In this document: positions 38,331 to 52,900 of the stretch, in pieces | Position numbering within the stretch: position 1 is the first letter of the stretch | How the letters are laid out: every line of letters begins with the position of its first letter | Assembly: GCF_910592395.1 (NCBI RefSeq) | Contig: NC_088316.1 | Span: forward strand, 13,578,001-13,642,000 | From: Lineus longissimus | Taxonomy: Eukaryota > Nemertea > Pilidiophora > Heteronemertea > Lineidae | Reading direction: 5' to 3' | DNA length: 64,000 nt | Notes under the pieces: generated by a model | The model's database searches: none | What the model was told of the DNA's origin: nothing | What the model saw: the letters and a program-made list of their open reading frames with translations, nothing else | Made by a program: the position numbers and the translations under genes

Positions 38331-38966
38331 GGGCTGAGGACCTCCTTAATGATTTAGACAATATACAGGTTGTCCCGGAGTCCATTCCCATAAATTTCAT
38401 GGGTTCCAAGCAAAATATAATTGGTCAATACCATTCATAAGTGGGTTACTTGCTGTAAATTAATCACTAAATCAGGTTGTTATCTTGTCAATAGCTATTT
38501 TTCTGCCTTGGCATCCACCAAAACAATTAGTTTATATCTTGGTTAAGTTTAATACCCAAGGATAATTAAAAGCAATGGTCAGTTTCCATATTTTCTGACA
38601 CACACAGTATATTACTGTTGACACTGCTAAAAGTAGAGCAGAATGCTAATGTTGCCTTTGCTTATTCCTTTGACATGGGACTATTTTTATGTAACATTAA
38701 AGGTGCATATAGTCGTGTTAGTTTAATACAATGTAAATATAAAGATGAGGACCAATAAATGGATGACATTTCATTAAGAAGATTATCAGTTTGTCTTCTC
38801 CATCAGATAATCAGCTGGAAGAGGGTTAATCGACTGGTTGTGACTTAGTCCTTTAGAGGTTTATTTATGACTCTAAGCTTAGTTTGGTCGGTCCGACCGT
38901 GGGTGGTATATGCCCTTTCAAGTTTTTGGCAAAACGCCCATAACAAGACGCACAGTATGAAATTGG

Positions 38967-39178
38967 CTTAGGCGACAGTGGCGCTATCTCGCGGCAGAAA
39001 AATGAACAAATCTGCGTCAAAAACTCAGTTTTACTTCCTACCGCTAGATAGTACCACTGTCGCTTAAATTGGCTTAGGCAACAGAAACGCCGACTCGCGG
39101 CAGAAAATTTAACTGAAATCTTCGTCCAAAACTCTCAGTTCCACTTTCTACCGCTAGATGACACTACTATCGCCTAAG
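38967..39178. mobile_element. Tandem pair of ~105-bp hairpin elements
   Basis: Each unit (about 38967-39066 and 39073-39178) starts ttaggc[ga]acag and ends with an inverted counterpart (ccgctaga...tcgc[ct]taa). Each can fold on itself, and the two units are about 80 percent alike. Between the arms is a short aactcagtt-type core. Likely a MITE family that inserted or duplicated in tandem. Confidence 0.7.
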
Positions 39179-39924
39179 TCCCTTTCCAAAGAAATGGAGC
39201 ATGTTTTTAGGCCTTTTGCATGGATAGATTTTTTGTTCTTGCCAATGACACATAGGGTGGGGCCCTTAAAGCTGTATTTGCGTGTACTACTCTTGCAAAT
39301 AGCCTCGACAGATCTAGCATGGCCAGGCCATAATCACTGGTTGTGACGTTGTCCCCGTGGCATATACCACACCAGTTTATACTGAAATCTTCACGTCACA
39401 CCCCAAAACAAATCCGAATCAGACTCATTAGTGTTCATTACAGATTGTGACATTGTCCCAGTCATGCCATCAGATCAGACAAAACTTTGAAGTGGTGAAA
39501 TTCAAAGACACCTATGCATGAACAATACAGCGACCACATTTTCCAGGTAGGAGACACAACTCTCAAGGTGACATATCCGTAGATTCTTGAAATGCTATTT
39601 TTTTCAGAGCATTACTAGTTTATTCAGCATTTCTTCTGCTAATTTAGGTAGTTTCTTTTGCAGCTCTAATCTAACAATGTAACGCCATAAACACTAAAGC
39701 AAACAAAAAGACACTTGCATTGTTTACAATTTTATTCTTAACTGGAATTTACAACAATGACAGGTTGTAGGCCTAAATGGGCCTGCTCGTGGTAAAAGGA
39801 ATCACGGAACTGACCAGAGTGATTATGATCTCCAGTCAAAGACCAACATCAGGGAGCATCAGGACTCCACCAGACTGTTCATTCTGCCCATGAGATGCGA
39901 GGTAAAACGATCAACACGAATTTA

Positions 39925-41560
39925 TAAATGACATGAAAGAGTATACAGTTTGAGGTAAAGCCACATAACTATTAGATAATTGCCAAAGCAAGAAATGAAT
40001 CTGCACATATTTACTGGTATGCAGATATGCCAGCAAGGCATCAAAATCTTCGTAAGCCCTTGATGAGCAACTAATTTATAAAATTACAAACAGGATTTAT
40101 CTTGCAACAGAAAAGACCTGAACATTGCCACAATATTGCTTCAAAGCAAGAAATGAATCTGCACATATTTACTGGTATGCAGATATGCCAGCAAGGCATC
40201 AAAACCTTCGTAAGCCCTTAATGAGCAACTGATTTATAAGATTACAAACAGGATTTATCTTGCAACTGTACTGCTCCAAAGAAAAAGCCGAGCCTGCACA
40301 TAACTACTGGTATGCAGATATGTCAGTGAGGCAGACAAGACCTGAACACTGCCACTGCTTCACAAGTGTAGCACTGATATTGCTTTAAAGCAAAACTCAA
40401 GTATGCATATAATCACTGGTATGCAGATTTGCCCGCGAGGCAGAAAAGACCTGAAGACAGCCACTGCTTTAGGAGTGTAGCAACGATATTGCTTCAAAGC
40501 AAAAATGATGTTTGCACATAATTACTGGTATGCAGATATGCCCGTTTGACAAAAAGACCCTGAACACTACCAAGCAACACTAATTTACAATTGACATGAA
40601 AGAGTATACAGTTTGAGGGAAAGCCACTTAACTATCAGGTATTTTAACCTCTGGACTGGTGACAATCGGACTGGCCCGAAACTCTCATTATCGACCATTC
40701 CTCAGTGGAAATGAATCCAACAAAAAATGGGGTCATTGTATACAGTGGTACTGTATTACCCCGATGAGAAGCACTTTACTGATGTCCCCCACTCTCAGCT
40801 AAGATATTTGTGCGCGTACCGGTTTGTCTACGGGCTGAAGTTGACGATGTACTCCTGACGGAGCCATTGGGTGCTTCGCCCGCTCATTGACCGAGGCATG
40901 GTGACCTGGAGACAGTGACCGGATTAGCACTAGCTGGTCGAAGGACACTTCACAGGGCGTCAATTCGCAACTTCTCATCATTTTTAAGGCACGACCCATT
41001 CACGTGGACCAAGTCTTACCCACAAACCTACTCCTTACGTAGCGTGGGGTACCAACCCACCGCAGATTCAGGAGTGTGCAATGGTTTATGAATATCCTAC
41101 ACCCAATTGTGCTGCCCATTCGCAATAGGTTTAACCACCGTCATGCGCCCCTGACATCGCCATCTCTCAGACGGTAACAGGAAATGGTGCAATCTGGCTG
41201 CAAATTTTTCCCAGAGGGGCGGGATAGTGATTATTTCAGACCGATCAGAGTGTCACAAGTTCAGAGCAAAATCACCCGACAGTTATATGGAGTTGCATCA
41301 AAATGCAGACTCTTCATTTCATTTGTAAATAGGCATCAATTATTTTTGTTACATTCAATGGACCCAGTCCTACAATCTCTGGAAGAGCCAAGTCTGCACA
41401 TAATTACTGGTATGCAGATTTGCCCGGGAGGAAAAGACCTGAACATTGCCACAAAATATTGCTTCGAAGCAAGAAATGCAGTTGCACCAAAATGCAGACT
41501 CTTCATTTCATTTGTAAATCGGTCTTAATTATTTTATCACATTCAGTCGACCCAGTCCAA
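39925..41560. repeat. Complex tandem repeat built on 'actggtatgcagat'
   Basis: Six occurrences of the actggtatgcagat core (near 40014, 40171, 40305, 40414, 40523 and 41405) are embedded in repeats of about 110-150 bp. A 'gacatgaaagagtatacag' block recurs (39929, 40593), as does a ~90-bp block around gcagactcttcatttc (41300, 41485). A non-repeat stretch at about 40640-41180 interrupts the array. Confidence 0.75.
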
Positions 41561-44500
41561 CAGAGTCAAGGTTAAATGCGACTAACCCCATGGACTTTAA
41601 TAACTGAAAACAACTTCATGTAGGTCACTATACTACCTAAGCTACAGTGGCTGCAATACCAAGACGTTGGCTCCTCGCTTGAGAAGGTCACCTTCAATTT
41701 ACGTATAACTTCTAAACCTTTAGGCCTACAAAGTCATTCTTTGCTGAAAAAGTAAATCTTGAGGTATTTTCGGCGCCACTCAGTTCTTCGTTATATTCTC
41801 AGTGTTCACAATGTCCTGCATGTTCTGTATAACTGGTGAACCAAAGCTGAAATAATGATAAGGACTGAACGTGAGTAAAGGAAAAAGATGTTCAGCACAG
41901 TTTTCTGTCAAGTGATTTCAATGATCTCCTCCTTTCCATTTATAACCGTAGTGTTTCCTTGGGCTATGTTTAACCCAGGCACGCTGCAAGGCCAAATGGT
42001 CTACACGCAATTGATGACTGAGGCGCTCTCGATCACGGACAGGGACTTTGATCCCAAATGGCCGGTCGTTTCAAATACGCTCTACTATTCATTCTTAAAC
42101 TTTCAATTAACGACAGCCATTAAAAGATGACAATAAAATGATTGTGGACATTGCAATACGACAGAATGATATCATCAAATATTTAGGTCCTTGGCTAGGA
42201 CAGGAAATGTTGTCGCACCATTGTTGAACTCCACTGCTTTCCATTTTTCCCAGCAAAGAAACTGTGGATTCCCTTGATCATGAACAAACCAAAGATGATA
42301 GATGTCTTTTCCAGTCAGAATGGAAGGGGCCCTATCGTGTTCAAGACATTTGAACTTAGTTGATGTGATCCTTGTCCATAACCCAGCTTGTTTACGAGAG
42401 ATGTCACGGCGATCTACCAGCTTCAATTACCAGTGGTTTTCCCGTTGAGGTGCTGAAAATAAGAAAATAATTCTTTTGATTTTAATGACTTCTTCTACAA
42501 AGACAAGAGTTTTTAGAAACAGCTCCATGAAAGGCCTCTGGCTTACTAAGAGGGGGTTGTCAAATGCACAAGGACATTGTACAGTGATTGCAGTTCACTC
42601 TGCAACCTTATCCGCCAGGAACTTGCCAGCACTACTGACTAACAGCTATTTAGAATGTAAACATTTCTATTAAAGGAACACAACAGGACAGCACTTGACC
42701 AGTGTTATGACTTAAATCTGTTATAAACCTTTTGACTTATCATTCTCATCATTCTGGACATACACTGTACTTGCTTTCTGATAAGTTATCCGGCAGGCAG
42801 GCTACTGTACATCTATCCTGCACAGATTCACATTGCACACCAACCTTTTATTCTAAGATTGCTTGTCCTTGCAACGACATTGTAGATTCCTTCATCATTT
42901 TCTCTAGTCAGATGATTACAGTGAAATCTTGTTAGAGGTGTTGGAGTTGCAACCCTTAGCATGTGGACTGATATTGGCTTACCACCAGGAGGACGATGGT
43001 GCAGCTGCTTTTCTCTTTTCCAGTCTGTGCCATCTCATGGAGGAGCTGGAAAGGACCAGTTTTCATTAATAAAATTTTGTAAACAAAATAAACAATGATG
43101 CGGAACAGTCACGTTTGCTCAGACTCTGTGAATAGTTGGCAGTAACTTGTTACATACATTTAGCAAGATAAAATGTTGAGAATTGTCTGCGTTGTTGTCC
43201 AGTTTCTTATGCCTTGTTTAGGCCAACCTACCTTCAGTCCACAGAGGGAACTCCTGCTGTTATTCATCACAAGATGCCTTGGATGGTGTATTAATGCGAT
43301 GAAATACTAAATAACATCTTCAGATAATCAGTTGAGTCCGCTGTCTGAGGCGATTTGATGTTGAGCAGATTTTTGTTCATTATTTGGGCAGGAATCAAGA
43401 TTTAACCTATGGACATGAATTTGAAGCTGTATGGTACTTCAAACTTCTCTTGCCTGAATGAAGGGCAAGAAATGTCAATGCTTTTGACAGCTTTTCGACT
43501 TGTTGACGGAATATGAAGAACAATTTTCTTACCCGAAATATTTGCTCCTTCAAAAGTCAACTGAATCCCTCTTCAGGATACACACACAGACCTTTATGTA
43601 ATGGACACATGTCTCTCCATGTATGTTGTATCTCTCCATCTCATCTTCCTTGAAACTATGCAGGCCGAAAAATATCTCAAACTACTAGAATGCCTGAATT
43701 TGTAACTCCTCACGCTTTTCACTGCAAGGTCAGTTCTGTTCTTTGTGGCACTGGCAACATGCCTGGAAAGAATATCTTTCTTGGTGCGTCCCCAGCCTTC
43801 CTTCACATCAGGTGTTCCAGATGCGAGTGCATCCTAGTTAACAATAGTTTTTCCAGACCTCTGTGACATCCCTGTCCTTCAATCTTAAAACTAGGCCCCT
43901 ACGCTGAAACAGAAGGCCAAAACCATTAGAACGATCATAAATTTTTAAGGCTATTACACGTGAAAGTGTTTGTCACTTAGTCATCCTGCTGGCATTCATC
44001 CTTTCATTATCATCATAGCAGAGGTAGATATGTAGCTAGGTATCCTGTCACTGGCTTATTTTGCTGTTGCCAAGTTTGTACAGTCGGTCTGTAAATCCAA
44101 TATGGTGCCAACTTTGTGTTATCCTTGGCTCGACATCAAATTTTTGTTCCCGTGTTGTCAATTAAGCTGTCACTGTCACATGTCCAATGACTGGCATTAC
44201 TGTTTCTCAGACAACAGGCAAGTAATAAGTCACACCATTTTGACAGTTAATGTCAGTCAATACTTAGCCATGCCAAACCAAACCGCTTTGTCTTTTTCAA
44301 CAGTGATATAGCATCGGTCTGTCTTGGACAACCTCAGTGACAGCCACGCCCCTGATCTTGAAACAGGCTGAAAAAGCATCTAGAATTATCATGCAAGTAT
44401 TTGTAGGCCATAACTGAACGAAAGACTCCTTGATATCATGCTGAAGCGTACATCTTCTCAATATCTAATCGAGGTAGCATAGCTCGCCCAGCTACTTAGG

Positions 44501-47500
44501 CATTTTGTGAAGACTTCAGTTTCTAGTTTCTTCCCCCTTGTCCTTGTCATTCATTGGCCTATTTAAATACTGAGGTAAAGTTGACAAATTGTCAACACAT
44601 TGTAACATTGTCATCATCTGATTAACACTGCTGGCCACCACACAATAAGGCCTGGGCTTGATCCAAGGGAGATTCTTCGGCACACCTCTCAAGCCAGCAT
44701 TGCCAGCTTCGTTCTTCCGCTCGGGTCATTTGCATCAAGTCTGCAAACACTGCTCCCAAGACAGCCATACCCTTGCATAAGTCTGCTGTCAGAATAGTGG
44801 TAAATGTATCTACTGTCCTCACTCTGTCATTCTTACATCTCCTTTTGGCACTGTCCTTGGTTACCACGCCATCTCTTGTCCCAATCTTGCGGCTCCTGCT
44901 CCGTAACGTCATGATGCGTCCCTCTGGTCAACTATAATACATGGACCGGATCATGGTCTACAGCGCGGCCTGGAAAAGTAGTACAGTTCTCATTATATAA
45001 AACTTGGCTGAATTTCGTGACATTATGAGAACACAATGAGATTAAGTGTCAGCTATTATTCAGAAACTATTTTTTGTCATTTTCGACAGCTAACAGACCC
45101 AGACTGTGACGACATAAATTCCCTCTAGTTTGTGACCTTCTTCCATGGTTTATGGTCAACTAGAACCTTACCTACCAAGATTGGGACAGGTAAAGACCTA
45201 AATTCTCTCAAGGTTGTGACTCCCGAAACATCTTACTGGTACATGGTTATGCTTGGAGAACCTTGATTGAAGAAAGTCTTTTGAATCGGGGGAGCAGCAT
45301 CCCTGCAGGACTGCCCCTGAGCAGTTACTACGGGGTCCCAAGAACCACATGGGAAAGGAGAAAAATTGGTATTTTTTGCAGTCAGCAAAAGACCAAAAGA
45401 AATGAAGATGCATTGTGACCTTATGTTCCACAATGGATGAGGAGCATTGTCTTTCCATAAACTTGGGTGAAGACATTCATGACATATCGTTCACAAAGTT
45501 CACCGAGTTGTCAATGAAAACCTTTGCAATACCATACCGGATATGCTTGGCTCCATTTTCTCCCCCAAAAGTTGTACATGTGTTCGCAGCTTGCCCGCAC
45601 CATCCTGGCCAGTCGCTGTCGTTAGCTCTGTTGCTTGTTTGTCTTCAATGTTGATCCTGCAGAAGATAACAAGGAAATATTGTACAGCCCCTACCCCGGG
45701 CCAATTTCTTGAATGACTTTTGGTCATGACACATGGGGTAATAGGCTTTAGGGAGGAAGTATAGAGAGGGAGAAGCACCGTTCAGTGAGAACACCCAATA
45801 TTTCGTGGACTTAGGCAAAATCTGGTGTTTGGAATGAAGAGAACAGCAAAATAAACCCTAATAACAAATATTCAACCCAGAGGGTAAATATTCAATTTAT
45901 GGCGAGAAATGGGAGTTGCCCGTTTCCATGGAAACATTAATTGCACCAATTTAGGGGAGATAGAAGCAACATCTGTTAAGTGAAATATAAAGAGCACCCA
46001 AAAAAACATGGAGACCATTTTCTAGCTCAATAGCACTGTTAATAAGGAAGATATTAGAAAGTGAACCTGAAATTATGTCTAATTGCCCTTCTCAATTCTG
46101 AATATTGTCCTTACATTTCTCGTGACAAAAGACTGCAAAAATCATAAAACATAAATTGCAATATCTTTCTTATTAATTGGAGAAAAATTTTAAAAGACCT
46201 GTATTGCTCATTCATAGCTCTTTCCAGTGCATGTAACACATTTTACATTAAAGAAACTGGAAAGGTTCAGGTATGTACCCAAATTTGTTTCAAAAGGTCC
46301 ACAATTTGGAGAAAACCCTTTGCAATGACTAACTTTTGGTCACCACACATTACAATAAAAGAGCTCAGAAACTGCAGGAGGGACTCAGGGAGGGAGGGGC
46401 AAGAACATATGTTCCTCAATCCTCAGTTTGAAAATCAGCCCAAGTCTCCAAGAATTAATGAAAACCCCATTTTTGGTGACCAGGGCCTGGTCCTTGAGGG
46501 GAGACAATTTGCCTAGCTTTTGCTTCTGGACCCTGTTCCAGCGGAAATCAAATGTCACACCTTCATGCATGCAAATTCAAATTCAAATCTTTTATCAACG
46601 CCCACTAGGGGCCAATGGCAACATACAATAATTACAAAATATACAATTAAAATTACAAAGCAGGTAATCAAAGGTTATATGAAATATACATTGTTAAAAA
46701 CGCCCTATGTAAAATTACAAAGTTAGTTAGATTACACATAGTTAAAATCAGCACTAAGGGCTTACTTGTTTATAAATCATGATCATATGGAGATGCGTAG
46801 TTTAAAAAATAATAATTCAGATGATAACTTCAGCAGAGCATGGTGAAAGTTGTTTAAGAATTTTTGTGGACAGATCAAATTCTTTTTGTGGACAGGTCAC
46901 TGTGTGCATGTCCTTCATGAACACAGCGAACACGTGGTTCGCTGTGCATCGTTCAGTGCATCGCTGTGCATTCAAAATGGCCGCCGAAACATTGTCTTCA
47001 GTTATGCACTGGACTGGTCAGTTTCAACATAATTTTCGCTAACAAAAATGGTGAATATCTCTACGCACTAAAGTTTATCAGACGCAGAATTACATACAGA
47101 ACACGAATATCTGGCTTAGGCACTATGGCGAATATCATGAAACACTAAATCGACACGCTAAAATCGATGGGTTTTTTCTGAAGCGCGCAGACCACGTGTG
47201 CTTTGCTGCAACGCTGCGCGCTGCCTTCACCACTTTTGCCGATCAGTAAAAAAGGCCCTATTATTGCACCGATAACACAAGAAACCCAACAAAATATCGG
47301 AATATGGATGAGCCATGTTACTTTATCAATGAACTTACCATCCAAAATATGTCTTTATTCGCGAAATAAAGGAAAAATCGACAATTTAACGGAGAAGTCT
47401 TGAAAGACGCTGCGCCGGTGGATCTTCCTCGTGGGCAGACGATCGCGTGAAGACAGGATGACGTAATTTTCGAATAATTTCTTCATCTAAAAAAATAATA

Positions 47501-47689
47501 CTTGACACTACATGTAGATCAAATTTCTTTTCCTGATAGTTTCATCAGTTTGTCTCCCTAACTTTTCAAAATTCAGAAAATTCAGAAATATCTTTGATTT
47601 TGAAACAACTGTCACCGGGACGAAAGTTGGTTGTGACAATGTCTTTGATGACAGGCCTGGATCCCAGTCCATAACTTTGACTGGCGCTA

Positions 47690-48250
47690 GTTCAAAGTCC
47701 TTTCCGAACCCGAACCAGTAACCTGAGCTGCCTGTGGTTACTTTCTCTCAAATAACTCAAGGGATCTGATAATATAACAAACTGGAAGAGTATTAGTAAG
47801 ACTTGCTGTGACATTGTCCTCAAGGGCTGTTGGGGATTGACTGGAAACCAAGTTGTATGGCAAATCCTGGACTGCCTGTGGTTACTCCCAAATCACTCCA
47901 GATATCTGATAACCAACAGGAAGAGTGTTAGTAAGACTGGCTGTGACAATTGTCCTCAAGGGCTGTTGGTGACGGTGAGACCAGTTGATCTGATAACCAA
48001 CTGGAAGAGTGTTAGTAAGACTGGCTGTGACATTGTCCTCAATGGCTGTTGGTGACGGTGAGACCAGTTGAATAACAAATCCTCGAGTCACTGTTGAGAT
48101 ATGATAACCAGGTGGAAGAGAGCAAAGAAGATCGGTTGTGATGTAGCAAAACCTGGGCTGCCTGTGGTTACTTGAAAGTCACACTGGAGATCTGATAACC
48201 AGCTGAAAGAGTGTTCATACAACCAGTTGTGGCATTGTCCTCGGGGGTTG
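47690..48250. repeat. Tandem repeat array with 84-bp core unit
   Basis: Blocks 'ctgataaccaac.ggaagagtgttagtaag', 'ctggctgtgaca.ttgtcctcaa.ggctgttggtgac' and 'ctgcctgtggttact' recur four or five times. Two units near 47906 and 47990 are nearly identical. No coding potential is seen. Confidence 0.8.
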
Positions 48251-48824
48251 TCGAAGCCCAGTTGGAGAGCGAATCGGTTCCACCAAAAAAGCAACTGGAT
48301 ACAGCACTCTTTACTGAGATGAGCTCTGCAACTCGCATCGATGGCTGCTGAAATACCCACCACAGAGCAATTTACTCTGAAAACAATTTTCATCCAAGTT
48401 CAACAGACTTGACAGAAAAGAGGCAGTCTCATATACAATACAAAATATTTATTTGTCTCATTCACATTACATACAAACTAACAGTAAAATGGACCACATA
48501 CATGTAATGCACTTGGTTTAGATATAAACAAGCCTATCGGCGTTTGATTCACAATGTGGTTTGTGAGGAGTGTCATAGTCGTCAACAGTGTAGCTTACGT
48601 ATTTCGAAGACCAGTGGAATTGGCGGCGTCAAATTATTAGTGAAATTTATAATTTACAAATTACAAATCGTTTATTGAAACCGTGTAAAAAGATACATTT
48701 TACATAAGATGAAAGTACAATGACCATAAGCATGATGAACTAAATAACTGGTGTGACATTGTTGTGGATTTGGTGGTGTGCAGCTGGACGAGTGGACAAT
48801 GTCACAACCAGGGTTCCTACATTA

Positions 48825-49345
48825 TATACAGTGGAACCTCCGTTAGTAGACACCTCTTTATTAAAGACAACCTTTCCAATAAGGACACTAGTTTTGGTTC
48901 CAAATTGGTTGTTTCCATTCAATTTTGACTTCTCTAATCAGTCTTTGGGTGTTCCGAATGCTTGACACATTTCGAACATGTTTTGGTTGGAAACAACCCT
49001 ACAGTCTTACACTTATGGCTGAATGAATGACAGTGCATTTTCGTGAAAGCTCGGTGACGAAATGCTGCGACACTATTCGTCACCAACATGTTTGATGGGT
49101 GGTGCCATCTGCACAAAGGACGATGAATTAAATAACTGATGTGACATTGTCGCTGCATTTGCAGGTGTCCACATCGAGGAGTAGATGATGTCACTACATG
49201 TACCAGGGTTTGTACTTTCATATACAGTGGACCTACTTTTTGTGGACACCTTTCTATTGAGGACAACCTCTTTAATAAGGACAGTAGTTTTTGGTTCCAA
49301 ATTGGTTGTTTCCATTCAACTCGACTTCTCAGTTTAGGACACCTC
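48825..49345. repeat. Two further copies of the 'gtggaacctc...aggacac' repeat
   Basis: Copies at about 48825-48945 and 49220-49345 share 'tacagtgga.cct', 'tattaa.gacaacct', 'aataaggaca.tagttt' and 'ggttccaaattggttg', followed by tttccattcaa. A 'gtgacattgt' block upstream of each suggests the duplicated unit is larger, about 390 bp. Confidence 0.75.
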
Positions 49346-49841
49346 TCTGTTAAAACAGCACTTTTCAGTCCCTGGGGCATTTCTGGAAATTTCATGCTAT
49401 AGAGCAATTGGTTCAGCTAAGTGACAAGAACAGTACTATAAGACGGTTTTAAAAAGTTGAAAATTATTTATTTAAATGACATATGAATGGTTCAGCAGTA
49501 ATTGGCAGTGTGCATTATGTAATGAAATATGATTTACATAATATAACATTTTTGAGACAAATAGTACAGATGATGGATAAATCGATACAGTGGATAGCTG
49601 TTAGAATATGCAATACATGCAATAGCATTTGTTTTTATTGAGATTTTGCGAGAACCAAGTGGTATTTTGACAAGATAATAGAAAGCCAATAACACTACAA
49701 GAACATGACTTCAATACATTGACATTGTAGTACTTGGTATACTAAAAATATTCAAAGATGGGTATCTTGAGTTAAGGCACAAGATGTATGAATGAAGGAG
49801 GCACTCTGGTAAGAAATGGTGTCGCTAATGAAAGATTAGAA

Positions 49842-49909
49842 CAGCCCGTCTCAACCTGCCAAGCTCAGAGCGACATGCGCCTGGTTTTGCTGTGACGGGT
49901 CACATATAC
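49842..49909. mobile_element. MITE-like element, one-ended copy 2
   Basis: It matches the right-hand ~68 bp of the element at 27977-28170 (ctcaacctgccaagctca, then gcgcctggttttgctgtgac) with few differences. No left end is found nearby, so this is a truncated copy. Confidence 0.75.
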
Positions 49910-52900
49910 AAAGTTTACATAAAACAAGATTTGTATGTTTATTTAGGAGGAGTACAAAAGTTGTATATAAAATGCCGACTTCATTATGATTTATAGGACA
50001 CAAAATTTGACATGACAGCATTTTATAAAATATGAATAATCTATAATGAGAATAGTTTTGTAGCACCAATGATTTGAAAATACTGAATTTATTTATTGCA
50101 TGAATAGAACACAAAAAACAGGATGATTACATGATTGTCACATGCGTGAAATATATTGTCATGGATGGGCATTGGGAACAAAAAGAATTGCTGTTATCAG
50201 CTGCATTGGTAGCGATTGCTTTAGCTGATTTTCAGAAACTGACAGGAATGAGAATGTTGATATAGTGTTGAAAAAATATTTTTATAACATACATTGCATT
50301 CAAATAACACTAAGAAGTAGACGAGTACTACTTTCGCACACTTGAAAATATTTGGACATTGACTGTCACTGGTAGTGGTAGTAGAGTAATTACATGCCAT
50401 CAGCAGCACTAATTCAGACAGTTTTCGCTGTGCTTCAGTAACTGACTGGAATGACTAAGTTTGATTGTGCTGAAATGATACATAATAACGTACATTGCAT
50501 AAACAAAATGATTACAAGATTTGTACTGTCTTGAAATATATGGACAGGGACCAGTCACTGGAAGTTTGACATGCCATCAGTTGCACTGCTCCCGACAGTT
50601 TTCACTGTGCTTCAGTAACTGACTGGAATGACTAAGTTTGATTGTTCTGTATTTGCCTCCATTTGGATTTTGTGAACAAAAGTTACTAACCTTGTGTAAT
50701 TGAAGTGTCGAATTCGCCTTGGTCGAAATGATAATACAGTAAATAAATCTATTGAATGTTGCTGAAAAGAAAACACTTACTACGTTAGAAGCCATGTACA
50801 TGATAACACCACCACCACCATTATCAATATCATCACAAGTCAACTGGGGAATATGTGTGATATTTGTTCAAAACTTGCGTATATGGTATTTGCAGGTCTA
50901 TTGTATTGTAACATATTTTTCACTTTCAAAATTAACTTTTTTACTAGAAATTATGAATCAATACTAACCGTAAGAAGCGTATGAAATTACAGAAGGCCTT
51001 CGTCGAAAAATGTAATGTACTTGTACTCATTCGTGTCATTAAACCTGAAAGCAGCACAGCATAACAGTGAAATTACCGTGACATCAATGGATGTCAAACT
51101 AACGTAGTGACGTAAATTTGAATTCGAAGTGCACAAATTCACAATTAAGGTTTCGAACACATTGAGAATTGAAAAACTTCATACAAATGCTTTCACACCA
51201 ATGATATGATTGTGGCGCTCCTGATGAGGTATCGCCCTCTGCTAAGCAGCTTTGGTCGTAACTAGGGTAAATGTTTTTTTCAAGTGATATGAGCGATGCA
51301 ATACCTTAGTTTCCACCAGCGTCACGTAGCAGTCAATGAAGTTGTGCTGGTACTCCATTAACGTCATGCTTCAAATTTGAAGAAATTAATATTACCTTCA
51401 TCAAGTACGTAATAATATTACACCAGGCCTTTGTCGAAAATGTAGATCTCGAAGTCTAACTGTAATGAAAGAAAACATCAATGTGACAATATGGTCTACT
51501 ATGTATGAGGGGAGAACGGGTATTTTCGGGACACTGGGATGGGCCGAAAATAACTGTCGGGATTCGGGATAGACACCCTTATTTTAGCGGGATTCGAGAC
51601 AAACCGTGTTTTGCGTCACGATTCGGCTAAAATTGCGTATTGGGAAACGGGATAAGCCTTTTTTCCTAACGGGACGTCGAGACAGTTTCCCCCCCTCCCC
51701 GTTCCCACCCTCATGACATGTAGCATAGGCCTATTGTTACTCACAATCTATTTTTTTGTAATTGATACTGGTAGTATCAATGTGAAATATGCCACACGTT
51801 GGGAGCATGCAAGGCCTAGTAAATACACCATCATCACAATCAAATATTTCAATAATACACTGTCAACGAGAATGAATGTTCAACCATCAATCACGTGCAT
51901 TGTAGTAGTAGTGTACATCCCCCATCCCATGACGGCTTGCGCCCCGCTGACACGACGAGCACATGGCTGAGCCAATCCATCGCCTATACACTACTTTACA
52001 AAAATCGACACCTACTGAAACTTTCACTAATTATTCTCGGAAATGTACTTTATCGTTACATCAATAAATGCACATTCGAATTTCAAAACTACAACTTATT
52101 TTTGCCGTGAAACTGACCTGAGTAATCGAAACACCGTCACTGCGAAAAGAGGAAGAAGCAGGTCCGCATATATCGAAATATTGCTAAATATAATTGTCAA
52201 AATGTCGACCAAATTACCAATTAAATCACAATAAACTTATCAAATGTTCATTCATGCCTTTGGGTGAAAAAATACTGATTTTTCAATCATTCTCAATTTT
52301 ACAAATCACCAATCACAAAAAGAAATAATGATGCAATTACCCAAAATAGATGAGATTTGACCACTGGTATAATTCCGCCATCTTGGATATCGGCATCGTC
52401 ACCACCACTTCAAATTCTAAAGTCTTATTCAGGCCTAATATGTGTCATCTGCTGTGGTAAAATGGCTTGTTTTATCAATAAATAACAAAATATGATCTTT
52501 GTAAATAAAATCGGAGATCTTCTGGTGTGTTTTTATGTGAATTTATTACGAACTATCAATGCAGCGCAGGGCAGCCATCGTGTTCTCATGCGTAGTGGCG
52601 ATGCGATAGCCATCCGCGGCACTGCTTTTCAAGATGGTGGCAATTGCCCAGTGCTAGAGGCGTTGTAAGGAAAATTGAGAGCAGGCCCCTAATGAATGAA
52701 CTCTCAACGATATCGATATATTTTCGTAATTCCAGCACAACTGTTCACCAATGAACGTCCACCGACAATCCCACTTAACGAATATTTATATCAATTCATA
52801 TCATGTATCTTAAAACGCTTTTATTTCATTTTAAAAAGAGTTATCGAGTGAACGATGACCTCCTACCGTACCCTCGAAATAAACAGCCAAAATGACCACA

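Noticed and set aside
42175-42426. 83-codon minus-strand frame with protein-like composition
   Set aside because: The candidate acceptor upstream (tattttcag, minus strand) leads to early stops in every frame, so no exon model works.
44622-44912. 96-codon minus-strand open frame starting MTLRSRSRKIG
   Set aside because: It has a normal-looking composition but no splice partners, homologue or conserved motif that I can recognise, so it is not listed as a gene.
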